Below, piece after piece: positions 17,971 through 25,531 of a stretch of DNA of 64,000 nucleotides. The notes under the pieces were generated by a model, which was given only the letters and a program-made list of their open reading frames with translations, did not search any database and was not told the origin of the DNA. Made by a program: the position numbers and the translations under genes. This stretch comes from Gammaproteobacteria bacterium (GTDB lineage: Bacteria; Pseudomonadota; Gammaproteobacteria; HK1), in NCBI GenBank assembly GCA_021773635.1, contig JAJFJV010000019.1, forward strand, positions 248,001 to 312,000, read 5' to 3'. Positions within the stretch are counted from its first letter, which is position 1, and every line of letters starts with the position of its first letter.

Positions 17971-19470
17971 ATGAATCCGGTAGCCAATAACAGCCGCAGC
18001 TGGCAACCCGACGACACCGACCGCGAAGATTTGCTGCGCGAATTGCGCCGGTGCCTCGCGGCCGACTCGGTGCTCAGCGACCCGGAGGCCCTGGCGCCCT
18101 ACGAATGTGACGGGCTTTCGGTGTATCGCCGGCTGCCGCTTGCCGTAGTGCTCCCGGAAACTGTCGAACAGGTCCAGGCCATCATGCGCCTTTGTGCCCG
18201 GCTCAAGGTGCCGGTGGTGGCCCGTGGCGCCGGCACCGGGCTTTCAGGAGGCGCTTTACCGCTTGCCGACGGGGTACTGCTCAGCCTTGCAAAATTCACT
18301 CGTGTGCTCGAGATCAATCCGCTGGAACGCTGGGCCCGGGTGGAACCCGGGGTACGTAACATCGTTATCTCCGAGTCAGTGGCGGAGCACGGGCTCTACT
18401 ACGCACCGGACCCCTCCTCCCAGATCGCCTGCAGCATCGGCGGCAATGTGGCCGAGAATTCCGGCGGGGTGCACTGCCTGAAGTATGGCCTCACGGTGCA
18501 CAACATCCTCGCCCTCGGCATCATCACCGCAGAGGGCGAATACCTCCGCATCGGCGGCCTGGCCCCCAATAACCCAGGCTACGATTTGCTCGCGCTGTTT
18601 ACCGGCTCCGAGGGCATGCTCGGTATCATTGTCGATGTCACCGTCAAGCTGCTTCCCAAGCCGGAGTATGCGCAGGTGCTGCTGGCGGGCTTTCCCAGCC
18701 TGGGCGCGGCGGGAACCGCGGTGGGGAGAATTATCGCCGAAGGCATCATTCCGGCCGGCCTGGAGATGATGGACAACGCGGCCACTCGTGCAGCCGAGGA
18801 TTTTATCCATGCAGGCTACCCCGTAGATGCCGCTGCCATCCTGCTCTGCGAACTCGATGGCGTAGAGGCAGAGGTCACTGCCCAGACGGACAAGGTACGC
18901 GGAATTCTGGAAGGCTGTGGCGCTGATCACCTCCAGACGGCCATCGACGAGGCCGAGCGCATGCGGCTGTGGGCCGGGCGCAAGGCGGCCTTTCCCGCCG
19001 TAGGGCGCATCAGCCCTGATTATTACTGCATGGACGGCACCATTCCGCGCCGCCACCTCGCCGTGGTCCTGGAAAAGATCTCACGGCTTGCGGAGGAATA
19101 TTCGCTGCCGGTGGTGAATGTCTTTCACGCTGGCGACGGCAATCTGCACCCACTCATCCTGTTCGACGCCAATCGCGAAGGAGAATTGGCGCAGGCTGAG
19201 GCCCTCGGGGGGCAAATTCTCGAGGTCTGCGTGGAGATGGGCGGCACCATTACCGGCGAACACGGCGTCGGTATCGAAAAGCTGAATCAGATGTGTGTAC
19301 AGTTTCCGGAGCCCGAGTTGCGCCAGTTCCATGCGGTGAAAGCCGCCTTCGATGCGGACGGTCTCCTCAACCCCGGCAAGGCGGTGCCCACACTGCACCG
19401 CTGCGCCGAATTTGGCGCCATGCACATCCACCACGGCAAGCTGCCCTTTCCAGAGCTGGAACGCTTTTGA
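17971..19470 (+). CDS. glcD: Glycolate oxidase subunit GlcD (FAD-linked)
   Basis: Catalytic FAD subunit of the membrane-associated glycolate dehydrogenase, which oxidises glycolate to glyoxylate. The 499-residue protein has an N-terminal FAD-binding (PCMH) domain with PVVARGAGTGLSGGALP and SIGGNVAENSGG, and a C-terminal domain with the family motif HAGDGNLHPLILFD and GEHGVGIEK. Start ATG at 17971 has GGAG six bases upstream; a GTG one codon earlier is less likely. It is first of glcDEF, with seven bases to glcE. Glycolate is the waste product of Rubisco oxygenation, which fits an autotroph, though that is inference. Confidence 0.93.
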   Translation: MNPVANNSRSWQPDDTDREDLLRELRRCLAADSVLSDPEALAPYECDGLSVYRRLPLAVVLPETVEQVQAIMRLCARLKVPVVARGAGTGLSGGALPLADGVLLSLAKFTRVLEINPLERWARVEPGVRNIVISESVAEHGLYYAPDPSSQIACSIGGNVAENSGGVHCLKYGLTVHNILALGIITAEGEYLRIGGLAPNNPGYDLLALFTGSEGMLGIIVDVTVKLLPKPEYAQVLLAGFPSLGAAGTAVGRIIAEGIIPAGLEMMDNAATRAAEDFIHAGYPVDAAAILLCELDGVEAEVTAQTDKVRGILEGCGADHLQTAIDEAERMRLWAGRKAAFPAVGRISPDYYCMDGTIPRRHLAVVLEKISRLAEEYSLPVVNVFHAGDGNLHPLILFDANREGELAQAEALGGQILEVCVEMGGTITGEHGVGIEKLNQMCVQFPEPELRQFHAVKAAFDADGLLNPGKAVPTLHRCAEFGAMHIHHGKLPFPELERF

Positions 19471-19477
19471 GGGCCGC

Positions 19478-20551
19478 ATGATGAGCGACACAGACACCCT
19501 CTCTGCACTACAGCAACAGGTCCGTGAGGCCTTTGAGAGCACTTCCCCGCTTGCAATCACCGGCAGCGGCAGCAAGTCTTTTCTGGGCGTCCCGGGTAAA
19601 GGCACACCATTATCGACATCCGATCACTGCGGCGTGGTGTCCTACGAACCGGAAGAACTGGTGCTCACCGCACGGGCCGGTACCCCGCTCGACGAGCTGG
19701 AGATGTTGCTCACTGAAAAGCGCCAGATGCTCGCCTTCGAGCCGCCCCGTTTTGGTCGTGGAGCGACCCTGGGCGGCACCATCGCCTGCGGCCTCTCGGG
19801 GCCACGTGCCCCCTATTGCGGCACCGCGCGGGACTTCGTGCTCGGCACCCGGATACTCAATGGGCGCGGGGAATACCTGCGCTTTGGCGGTGAGGTGATG
19901 AAGAATGTCGCCGGCTACGACGTCTCGCGCCTGATGACCGGCGCCTTTGGCACCCTCGGCGTACTAATGGAAATCTCCCTCAAGGTACTGCCTGTGCCAG
20001 AGTGTGAGCTCACCCTTATTCTCGACGCATCGGCCAGTGAGGCCATCGATCGGATGAACCGCTGGGCGGGCCTGCCGATCCCGCTGTCCGCCACCTGCCA
20101 CACAGACGAACAGCTCTACCTGCGCCTGTCGGGACCGGAGGCCGCGGTCGCCGAAGCACGAAAACGTATCGGTGGCGACAACATGGAAGAAGGTAAAAGC
20201 GATTTCTGGGCAGCACTGCGTGAACACACGCCCGGATTTTTCAATGGCCCCGAAAGCCTGTGGCGGATCTCCCTCCCCTCGGCGACCCCTCCCTTGCCAC
20301 TTTCCGGAGAATGGCTCACCGAATGGGGCGGTGCCCAGCGCTGGCTCCGCAGCGACGAAGACAGCAGCCGCATTTGTGAGACCATCGCCAAAAATGGCGG
20401 GCATACCCTGCGCTTCCGTGCCGGCGCAAAGGCCCCTGAAGCCGGGCCGCCCCGGCTTTCCGGCCCCCTGCTGGCCCTCCATCGCCGCCTCAAACAGGCC
20501 TTTGATCCGGCTGGCATCCTCAATCCCGGCCGCCTGTTTCCAGAATCATAG
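19478..20551 (+). CDS. glcE: Glycolate oxidase subunit GlcE (FAD-binding)
   Basis: Second FAD-binding subunit of glycolate dehydrogenase. The 357-residue protein has the PCMH-type fold with LAITGSGSKSFLG, the RFGRGATLGGTIACGLSGP loop and GEVMKNVAGYDVSRL, all seen in GlcE. Length is close to the family norm of about 350. I start it at the ATG at 19478 (a second ATG follows directly), seven bases after the glcD stop; the open frame extends further back but only inside glcD. glcF follows ten bases later. Confidence 0.92.
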   Translation: MMSDTDTLSALQQQVREAFESTSPLAITGSGSKSFLGVPGKGTPLSTSDHCGVVSYEPEELVLTARAGTPLDELEMLLTEKRQMLAFEPPRFGRGATLGGTIACGLSGPRAPYCGTARDFVLGTRILNGRGEYLRFGGEVMKNVAGYDVSRLMTGAFGTLGVLMEISLKVLPVPECELTLILDASASEAIDRMNRWAGLPIPLSATCHTDEQLYLRLSGPEAAVAEARKRIGGDNMEEGKSDFWAALREHTPGFFNGPESLWRISLPSATPPLPLSGEWLTEWGGAQRWLRSDEDSSRICETIAKNGGHTLRFRAGAKAPEAGPPRLSGPLLALHRRLKQAFDPAGILNPGRLFPES

Positions 20552-20561
20552 ACCGGCCCGT

Positions 20562-21797
20562 ATGCAAACCGCGCTGACCGAACTCATCAAACTAAGCCGT
20601 GTCGGCCAAGAGGCAGACTCCATTCTGCGCAGCTGTGTCCACTGCGGTTTTTGCCTTGCCACCTGCCCCACCTACCGGCTGCTGGGCAACGAGCTGGACA
20701 GCCCGCGTGGGCGCATCTACCTCATCAAGCAGGCCCTGGAAGGCAATCCGATCTCTGCCGAAACCCGGACCCATCTGGACCGCTGCCTCACCTGTCTGAA
20801 TTGCGAAACAACCTGCCCCTCCGGCGTCCGCTACGGTCGCTTGCTGGACATCGGTCGAGAACACGTGGAGACACGGGTAAGACGCGGAACATGGGATGGC
20901 CTGATGCGCATGGGCCTGCGTACCGTGCTTCCCTATACTCATCGCTTCTCCCTCGCCCTGAAGCTCGCCCGCGCCAGCCAATGGTTGTTGCCCAAAGCAT
21001 GGACGGCGAGTATTCCGCCACACCAACAGAGCGACCCATGGCCCGAAGCACGCCATAACCGCCGCTGGCTGGTGCTCGACGGCTGCGTCCAGCCTGCTCT
21101 CGCGCCCAACATCAACCTGGCTGCGGCACGCCTGCTAGACCGTCTCGGCATTTCCCTCATCAAGACTCCGGGGGCCCGCTGCTGTGGTGCCGTCAGCTAC
21201 CATCTGAACGCACAGCAAGACGGCCTCGACTTCGCCCGACGCTGCATCGATGAGTGGTGGCCGCTGCTGGAGCAAGGCATGCAGGGCATCATCATTACCG
21301 CCAGCGGCTGCGGCGCCATGGTGAAGGAATATGGGCACCTGCTCCGCGATGATCCGGCATACGCTGCGCGTGCGGCCAAGGTCTCGGCTGCATCCCGGGA
21401 TATCGCCGAGGTGCTGGCAGCCGAGAAGCTGGATACGCCTCGTTTCACGCCCGGGAAAAAGGGCAAAGTGGCCTTCCACACGCCCTGTACCCTGGCCCAC
21501 GCACTGGGGGTTCAGGGCACAGTGGAATCCATTCTGAAGAAGGCGGGCTTTGAACTCACCACGGTGCCCGACTCAGGCCAGTGCTGCGGCTCCGCCGGCA
21601 CCTACTCCATCCTCCAGGGTGAGCTATCCCGTAAACTGCGGACGGAACGGCTAAGCGCCCTGGAATCCGGAAATCCGCAACAGATCGCCAGCGCCAATAT
21701 CGGCTGCATCAATCACCTTGCAGCCGGCACCGCCACGCCGGTTCGGCACTGGGTGGAGTTGCTGGAGGAGGCAAGCCGCCAGGATGCCGACTTATAG
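20562..21797 (+). CDS. glcF: Glycolate oxidase iron-sulfur subunit GlcF
   Basis: Electron-transfer subunit carrying two [4Fe-4S] clusters and two CCG domains, passing electrons from GlcD/GlcE toward the quinone pool. The 411-residue protein has ferredoxin motifs CVHCGFCLATCP (about residue 25) and CLTCLNCETTCP (about 75), then CCG-domain cysteines in GARCCGAV and GQCCGSAGTYS. I chose the ATG at 20562, ten bases after glcE, because upstream in-frame sequence overlaps glcE and lacks homology. No clear terminator is seen in the following 100 bp. Confidence 0.93.
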   Translation: MQTALTELIKLSRVGQEADSILRSCVHCGFCLATCPTYRLLGNELDSPRGRIYLIKQALEGNPISAETRTHLDRCLTCLNCETTCPSGVRYGRLLDIGREHVETRVRRGTWDGLMRMGLRTVLPYTHRFSLALKLARASQWLLPKAWTASIPPHQQSDPWPEARHNRRWLVLDGCVQPALAPNINLAAARLLDRLGISLIKTPGARCCGAVSYHLNAQQDGLDFARRCIDEWWPLLEQGMQGIIITASGCGAMVKEYGHLLRDDPAYAARAAKVSAASRDIAEVLAAEKLDTPRFTPGKKGKVAFHTPCTLAHALGVQGTVESILKKAGFELTTVPDSGQCCGSAGTYSILQGELSRKLRTERLSALESGNPQQIASANIGCINHLAAGTATPVRHWVELLEEASRQDADL

Positions 21798-21898
21798 CTG
21801 GGGAAAATCCTGCTTTTTGAACTATTGCCTTGGCGGATAGCTTGCGCACCGGGAAACACAGCCGCGCCAATCCAAAGCTGGCTGGCTAGACGAGACGG

Positions 21899-22312
21899 CT
21901 ATGCATCATCATCCGGCCCGATCCACAGGAAAGGATTGTGCGCCACTTCCCACAGATGACCTTCGGGGTCCTTGAAGTAGCCGCTGTAACCACCCCAGAA
22001 GACCTTTTGCGGCTTCTTTACCAGCTCCGCCCCGGCCGCAACCGCCTTGCTCACCACCTCATCCACTTCCGCCTCCGACTGAACGTTATGGGCCAGTGTG
22101 AAAGACTCAAAGCCGAGACCCTCGGCCGATACCGTGGCGTCCTCGGCCAGTGCTTCGCGCCCGTAGAGTCCAAGCCAGGTGCCGTTGAGGCTGAAAAAAG
22201 CCACTTCCGGGGGCGATTCGACGCGTGGAAAGCCCAGTCCCTCCTCGTAAAACCTGACGGCCGCCGCAAGATCGCGGACACCGAGGGTAATCATGCTGAT
22301 GCGCGGCTTCAT
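21899..22312 (-). CDS. VOC (glyoxalase/bleomycin-resistance fold) family protein
   Basis: A 137-residue single-domain protein of the vicinal oxygen chelate superfamily. RISMITLGVRDLAAAVRFYEEGLGF at the N-terminus and YFKDPEGHLWEVAHNP at the C-terminus are the typical beta-alpha-beta-beta-beta module edges, with the metal-ligand Glu in HLWEVAHN. These enzymes act as dimers on diverse substrates (glyoxalase I, dioxygenases, antibiotic-binding proteins), and no particular substrate can be named. It is convergent with glcF and follows the DUF2269 gene by 74 bp on the same strand, with AAGGAGAG upstream of its ATG. Confidence 0.85.
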   Translation of the reverse strand: MKPRISMITLGVRDLAAAVRFYEEGLGFPRVESPPEVAFFSLNGTWLGLYGREALAEDATVSAEGLGFESFTLAHNVQSEAEVDEVVSKAVAAGAELVKKPQKVFWGGYSGYFKDPEGHLWEVAHNPFLWIGPDDDA

Positions 22313-22386
22313 TAGCTGCTGCTCTCCTTGCCAGTATTAACTACCGTACACAAATATCGCCGCTGGCACGGGCATACATCGCGGCA

Positions 22387-22986
22387 TTATTTCGCTCTTT
22401 CCGGGTCCTCGCTGGCCTCTGCCCATGGATATAAACGCGGGATAATGATAGTCAGAAACACTGCGACGGCTACGGCAATGACCGATCCGATGATAAAAAG
22501 CTTCCAGGTTACTGGCTTTATGGCACCAAGAGCGATGATCAGAAAAAGCAGCGGCAGATCGAGAAAGTGAGTGAAGGTTGGGACAGCCTCGCCGCGCGTA
22601 TTTTCCAGCTCCGAGGTAAATCTGCCCTGCTCAAGCGCATCGCCCGTCTTTTTCCGTAGCCGCATGAAGTAGAGTCGGGTAACGGTATTTCCTTCAATAA
22701 ATTCAAACAGGAACAAGACCACCATTCCGAGCAACCACGGGGTCTTTAAAAAATCCCAGCCTCCAAAGAACTCAACAATCATCCAGGAGCCGGAGATAAT
22801 CAGAATCAGCGCACCTGGAACCACGAGCCCGTCATAAAACACGGCGATGCTGCGAACCGACTCCGCAAATGTATTCAGATCCCGCAACTGCCGGGACCGC
22901 AAATCAGATACCCATACACCCACAAGACCCGAGCCAATCAGAACCGCCCCAAGGATGTGGATAAACTTCAGTATGGCGTAGGTCAT
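22387..22986 (-). CDS. DUF2269-type integral membrane protein
   Basis: A 199-residue protein with about five hydrophobic segments: near residues 3-25, 48-72, 83-102, 140-158 and 160-183. Its start, FIHILGAVLIGSGLVGVW, resembles the conserved His-containing first helix of the DUF2269 family, whose function is unknown. Start is ATG at 22986. It lies 148 bp after the stop of the acetyltransferase cassette gene, and a half attC site falls in that gap. Base composition looks closer to the core genes than to the two cassette genes. Confidence 0.7.
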   Translation of the reverse strand: MTYAILKFIHILGAVLIGSGLVGVWVSDLRSRQLRDLNTFAESVRSIAVFYDGLVVPGALILIISGSWMIVEFFGGWDFLKTPWLLGMVVLFLFEFIEGNTVTRLYFMRLRKKTGDALEQGRFTSELENTRGEAVPTFTHFLDLPLLFLIIALGAIKPVTWKLFIIGSVIAVAVAVFLTIIIPRLYPWAEASEDPERAK

Positions 22987-23107
22987 GTGTTTCCCGGTAC
23001 TTTAATGGCTGTACCAAACCACGTGATCTGAGACCACTTTTACAGGATGTCGCTCATCAAAATATAGCCCCGGGTGGAATACGGCCCGAGTAAGAGGGTA
23101 GCGAGTA

Positions 23108-23130
23108 CTGTTGAACTACTTGTTAGCAGC
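23108..23130 (-). other. Truncated attC (left half only)
   Basis: Eight bases after the GNAT stop, the minus strand reads GCTAACAAGTAGTTCAACAG, matching the R''-L'' half of common attC sites. The complementary L'-R' half that should follow is absent in the next roughly 100 bases, so the site was cut by a deletion or by the recombination that fixed the cassette here. Confidence 0.6.
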
Positions 23131-23134
23131 GTGG

Positions 23135-23668
23135 TTACCATAACGCTGCATCTTTCAGTGGATCTACACACGTTATTATTACAGTCGATTCTGTAAAAAC
23201 ACCTTCGTTAAGGATTATTGCCTGCCACCCAAAAGGATACTGAAGCTCGTAAGGTGGTGAATATTTTGAAGCAAGATCGGCGTTGAATCCGAACTTTCCG
23301 TAATATTTTGGATCACCATAAACAAAAAGGACATTTACACCCATTCTTGATAACCGTTCTATGCCACTTTCAATCAGTTTTGAACCAATCTGGCGCTTTT
23401 GATACTCGGGCTTAACGCCGAGCGGTGCCAGGATATAGCCCTTCCAGCTCTTGTTGCTATTAATAGTTACGGGACTAAAAGCTATGTGGCCAACCACTAC
23501 ACCATCAGCTTCAGCAATCAGGGAGATGGTTTTTGGAGTTGTTTCCTCACTCAGCAAATTAACTGCGAGCGTCGAGACAATCTGCTTCTCGCCTTCAGGG
23601 AAGGCACACAAATGAATCTCGCGAACATCTTCACGATCGAGACTTGTTGCTACCCGGACACGTGTCAT
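23135..23668 (-). CDS. GNAT family N-acetyltransferase (YhbS-like), cassette gene
   Basis: A 177-residue acetyl-CoA-dependent acetyltransferase. The core shows ISLIAEADGVVVGHIAFSP and the acetyl-CoA-binding loop GVKPEYQKRQIGSKLIESG, with the downstream GDPKYYGKFGF seen in the YhbS subgroup, whose substrates are largely unknown. Start is ATG at 23668, five bases after the core of an attC site; the open frame runs further back only through that site. The coding sequence is far more AT-rich than its chromosomal neighbours. Cassette-borne GNATs include drug-modifying enzymes, but this one has no marker of an aminoglycoside acetyltransferase. Confidence 0.85.
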   Translation of the reverse strand: MTRVRVATSLDREDVREIHLCAFPEGEKQIVSTLAVNLLSEETTPKTISLIAEADGVVVGHIAFSPVTINSNKSWKGYILAPLGVKPEYQKRQIGSKLIESGIERLSRMGVNVLFVYGDPKYYGKFGFNADLASKYSPPYELQYPFGWQAIILNEGVFTESTVIITCVDPLKDAALW

Positions 23669-23672
23669 TAGC

Positions 23673-23750
23673 TGCCAACGTCTCAGTTCAGCCGACCGGG
23701 GAAGCGGCAACGCCGCTTTCGTGGGCCGGCTGCAACCGATTGTTAGCGAC
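23673..23750 (-). other. Integron attC recombination site
   Basis: On the minus strand the site runs from GTCGCTAAC (R'', 23750-23742) to the core GTTGGCA (R', 23679-23673). GCTAAC pairs with GTTGGC (one wobble), and CAGCCG pairs with CGGCTG as L''/L', with one unpaired G on one arm, the extrahelical base typical of attC. An inner hairpin of AAGCGGC and GCCGCTT closes the variable end. The length (about 78) is in the usual range. The stop codon of the HNH gene lies inside the site, as often happens with cassette genes. Confidence 0.85.
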
Positions 23751-24380
23751 TTGCCGATAAACTCTGTTGTTGTGATGGGTAATGAACTCTGAACCAACCG
23801 TATGATTCGGATGGCTTGGGATTTGACTAGGCTCAAGCGGAATCACGCCATAGTCCAACATTACGTGGTGATTTGGGCAAAGGACGATAATGTTTTCAGC
23901 CACGTCAGGTCCGAAGTGGGGGGAACCTAACGGCTTTATGTGGTGAGCCTCGGAGTATCGCGCACCTGTAGGAAGTTCGATTGAACTTCCGCAAATCTGA
24001 CAAGCGTGCTTGTGTAGCAGCTTAATTTGGCGTGCCAGTTCCGTATCACGCAGGATTCGATATATTTCCTGATGCACACGACCGGGCTTCTCCACCCCGG
24101 AAGGAAGATCCAAGTCAACAGCCTCTGGGGTGTGTTCGGCGGCAGATCTTAATCCCCATATTCCGTTACCAACTCCCTTTGCTGAGAAAAATAGGTTCTT
24201 CCCGCGAAAATTCTTTGAGTCTGAAGAATGGCTTTCGATCGCATTCCTAACGGTTGCTTCTAAGCTTTGCGGATGTGGTGCCGGGCGCACCTTCCGAACC
24301 TCCCGGTATAGGGCACTCAGCGGCGCGATCCCCCCGAGATTTGAAAGAGCCTTAGCTATGTCCCCAGCCCAAGTTGCCAT
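23688..24380 (-). CDS. HNH endonuclease with N-terminal winged-helix-like domain
   Basis: A 230-residue protein. Residues 1-77 look like a winged-helix domain of the HARE-HTH type found on restriction enzymes and chromatin proteins (AGDIAKALSNLGGIAPLSAL through GNGIWGL). Residues 124-178 form a zinc-finger HNH nuclease: Cys127/Cys130, the EAHH motif with His146-His147, Asn163, and Cys168/His171. The last about 20 residues are encoded by the attC site and are probably dispensable. No methyltransferase gene is adjacent, so it may be a modification-dependent or solitary restriction nuclease; that role is inferred. It has an unusual palindrome 37 bases upstream. Confidence 0.8.
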   Translation of the reverse strand: MATWAGDIAKALSNLGGIAPLSALYREVRKVRPAPHPQSLEATVRNAIESHSSDSKNFRGKNLFFSAKGVGNGIWGLRSAAEHTPEAVDLDLPSGVEKPGRVHQEIYRILRDTELARQIKLLHKHACQICGSSIELPTGARYSEAHHIKPLGSPHFGPDVAENIIVLCPNHHVMLDYGVIPLEPSQIPSHPNHTVGSEFITHHNNRVYRQVANNRLQPAHESGVAASPVG

Positions 24381-24396
24381 CTCACTTCCCCTATAT

Positions 24397-24403
24397 CGCT
24401 AAC
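24397..24403 (-). other. Core-like cassette boundary GTTAGCG
   Basis: GTTAGCG lies 16 bases upstream of the HNH start codon, where a cassette's 5' core (GTTRRRY) is expected; the last bases depart from consensus. A possible partner GTTTAAC (fits RYYYAAC) lies about 65 bases upstream on the same strand, but the arms between do not pair well. Confidence 0.35.
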
Positions 24404-24416
24404 TTAATTTCTGCAA

Positions 24417-24448
24417 CAAATATGTCGTGTCGTAATACGACATATTTG
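24417..24448. promoter_or_regulatory. Long AT-rich palindrome upstream of the HNH gene
   Basis: CAAATATGTCGT (24417-24428) and ACGACATATTTG (24437-24448) form a perfect 12-bp inverted repeat with an 8-base spacer. A second, overlapping palindrome, TGTCGTA-A-TACGACA, occupies 24428-24442. Such nested symmetry suggests a dimer-binding operator or a foldable recombination hairpin. The remaining part of the 220-bp gap 24381-24600 holds the core-like site, a hairpin near mscS, and no convincing gene. Confidence 0.55.
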
Positions 24449-24541
24449 CCGTATAACCTTCCTGGTTAAACGCAAGCGCCTGATCTATATGTACCCGAAA
24501 GGTGCAAACATAGCCGTAGCCCCGGTAGCAAACACAGCCAC

Positions 24542-24562
24542 GGAGGCACGTCATGTGCCTCC
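24542..24562. other. 8-bp perfect hairpin downstream of mscS
   Basis: GGAGGCAC and GTGCCTCC are separated by five bases, 39 bases after the mscS stop on the minus strand. There is no T tract, so it is not a standard intrinsic terminator, although it may stabilise the mscS mRNA end. Confidence 0.4.
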
Positions 24563-24600
24563 TGTCCTTGGCCATAACAACTGAATCCCTTAGCTTCTCA

Positions 24601-25431
24601 TCAGGCAGCATCATCCAGGTTGTTTTGTCCGATAACGTGGACATCCTGTTGCGGATAGGGGAAGGAGATGCCCTCGGAGTCGAAGCGGTTTTTGATGGTT
24701 TCCTGGAAATCAAATAACACGCCCCAGTAGTCAGCGCTATTTACCCACGGACGGACCGCGAAGTTCACGCTGCTGTCACCCAGTTCCAGCAGGCCAATAG
24801 TCACGGCCGGGTCCTTGAGCACACGCTCATCGGCGTTCAGGACTTCCTCTATCACAGCACGGACCTTTTTCAGGTCATCGTCGTAACCCACACCAATCAC
24901 CATGTCCACGCGGCGGGTTGGTTTGGTGGAGAAATTGGTGATGCTGCTACCGGTCACCTGGCCGTTGGGCACGATGATGGTCTTGTTGTCGCCGGTACGA
25001 AGCTGGGTGGTGAAGATTTCCACCGCCTCCACGGTGCCGGAAATACCGCCTGCCTCGACGAAATCACCCACCTTGAAAGGCCGGAAGATAATGAGCAATA
25101 CGCCGGAGGCAAAGTTCGAGAGCGAGCCCTGCAGAGCAAGACCGATGGCGAGGCCGGCGGCCGCGATCAGTGCGGCAAAGGAAGTGGTTTCGACACCGAG
25201 CTTCTCCAGTGCGGCAATGATGACAAAGGCCATCAGTCCGATATAGATCAGGTTCTGTGAAAACTTGATCAGCGTCTGGTCGACATTCCCTTTGCGCAGC
25301 ATGCCACCGATCATGTTGGTGGCGATGCGCGCGACGATCCGACCCACGATAAATATAACGATCGCCCAGACGATGGGTAAGCCATATTGCTGCACCAGCT
25401 CGATGATTTTCTCGGTGGAAATGTTTTCCAT
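24601..25431 (-). CDS. mscS: Small-conductance mechanosensitive channel, MscS family
   Basis: Inner-membrane channel that opens under membrane tension during hypo-osmotic shock. The 276-residue protein has three N-terminal membrane helices: about 15-35, 55-77 and the pore-lining TM3 (about 82-112) with the Gly/Ala-rich AALIAAAGLAIGLALQGSLSN pattern. These are followed by the cytoplasmic beta domain with FKVGDFVEAGGISGTVEAV and TIIVPNGQV. Length equals E. coli MscS (286) closely. ATG at 25431 has GGGAG nine bases upstream. It stands alone between the cassette remnant and the ybaK trio. Confidence 0.93.
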   Translation of the reverse strand: MENISTEKIIELVQQYGLPIVWAIVIFIVGRIVARIATNMIGGMLRKGNVDQTLIKFSQNLIYIGLMAFVIIAALEKLGVETTSFAALIAAAGLAIGLALQGSLSNFASGVLLIIFRPFKVGDFVEAGGISGTVEAVEIFTTQLRTGDNKTIIVPNGQVTGSSITNFSTKPTRRVDMVIGVGYDDDLKKVRAVIEEVLNADERVLKDPAVTIGLLELGDSSVNFAVRPWVNSADYWGVLFDFQETIKNRFDSEGISFPYPQQDVHVIGQNNLDDAA

Positions 25432-25531
25432 TTTCAGGTCTCCCTTACGGTTAAGATTGTTGTTAGACGACCATATGGAAACCCGTAGTTCCATGCTGGC
25501 CTGGGGTATTACATACCCCTGTTTCTTATTG

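Larger units (their letters stand above)
23108..24403 (-). mobile_element. Integron gene-cassette pair (HNH nuclease and GNAT) without integrase
   Basis: Reading the minus strand: a core-like GTTAGCG at 24403-24397, an HNH nuclease gene, a full attC site, a GNAT gene starting five bases after that site, then a half attC. Short intergenic distances, one orientation, and AT-rich genes (two 60-base samples of the GNAT gene count 33 % and 35 % GC, one of the HNH gene 42 %, against 72 % in a glcE sample) fit cassettes. No intI gene lies in the window, so this is a remnant, or cassettes inserted at a secondary site. Confidence 0.65.

Noticed and set aside
24399-24575. 58-codon cysteine-containing frame between mscS and the HNH gene, minus strand
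   Set aside because: It reads straight through two perfect hairpins and the cassette-core-like site, has no clear ribosome site, and resembles nothing I recognise; the palindromes explain the sequence better.
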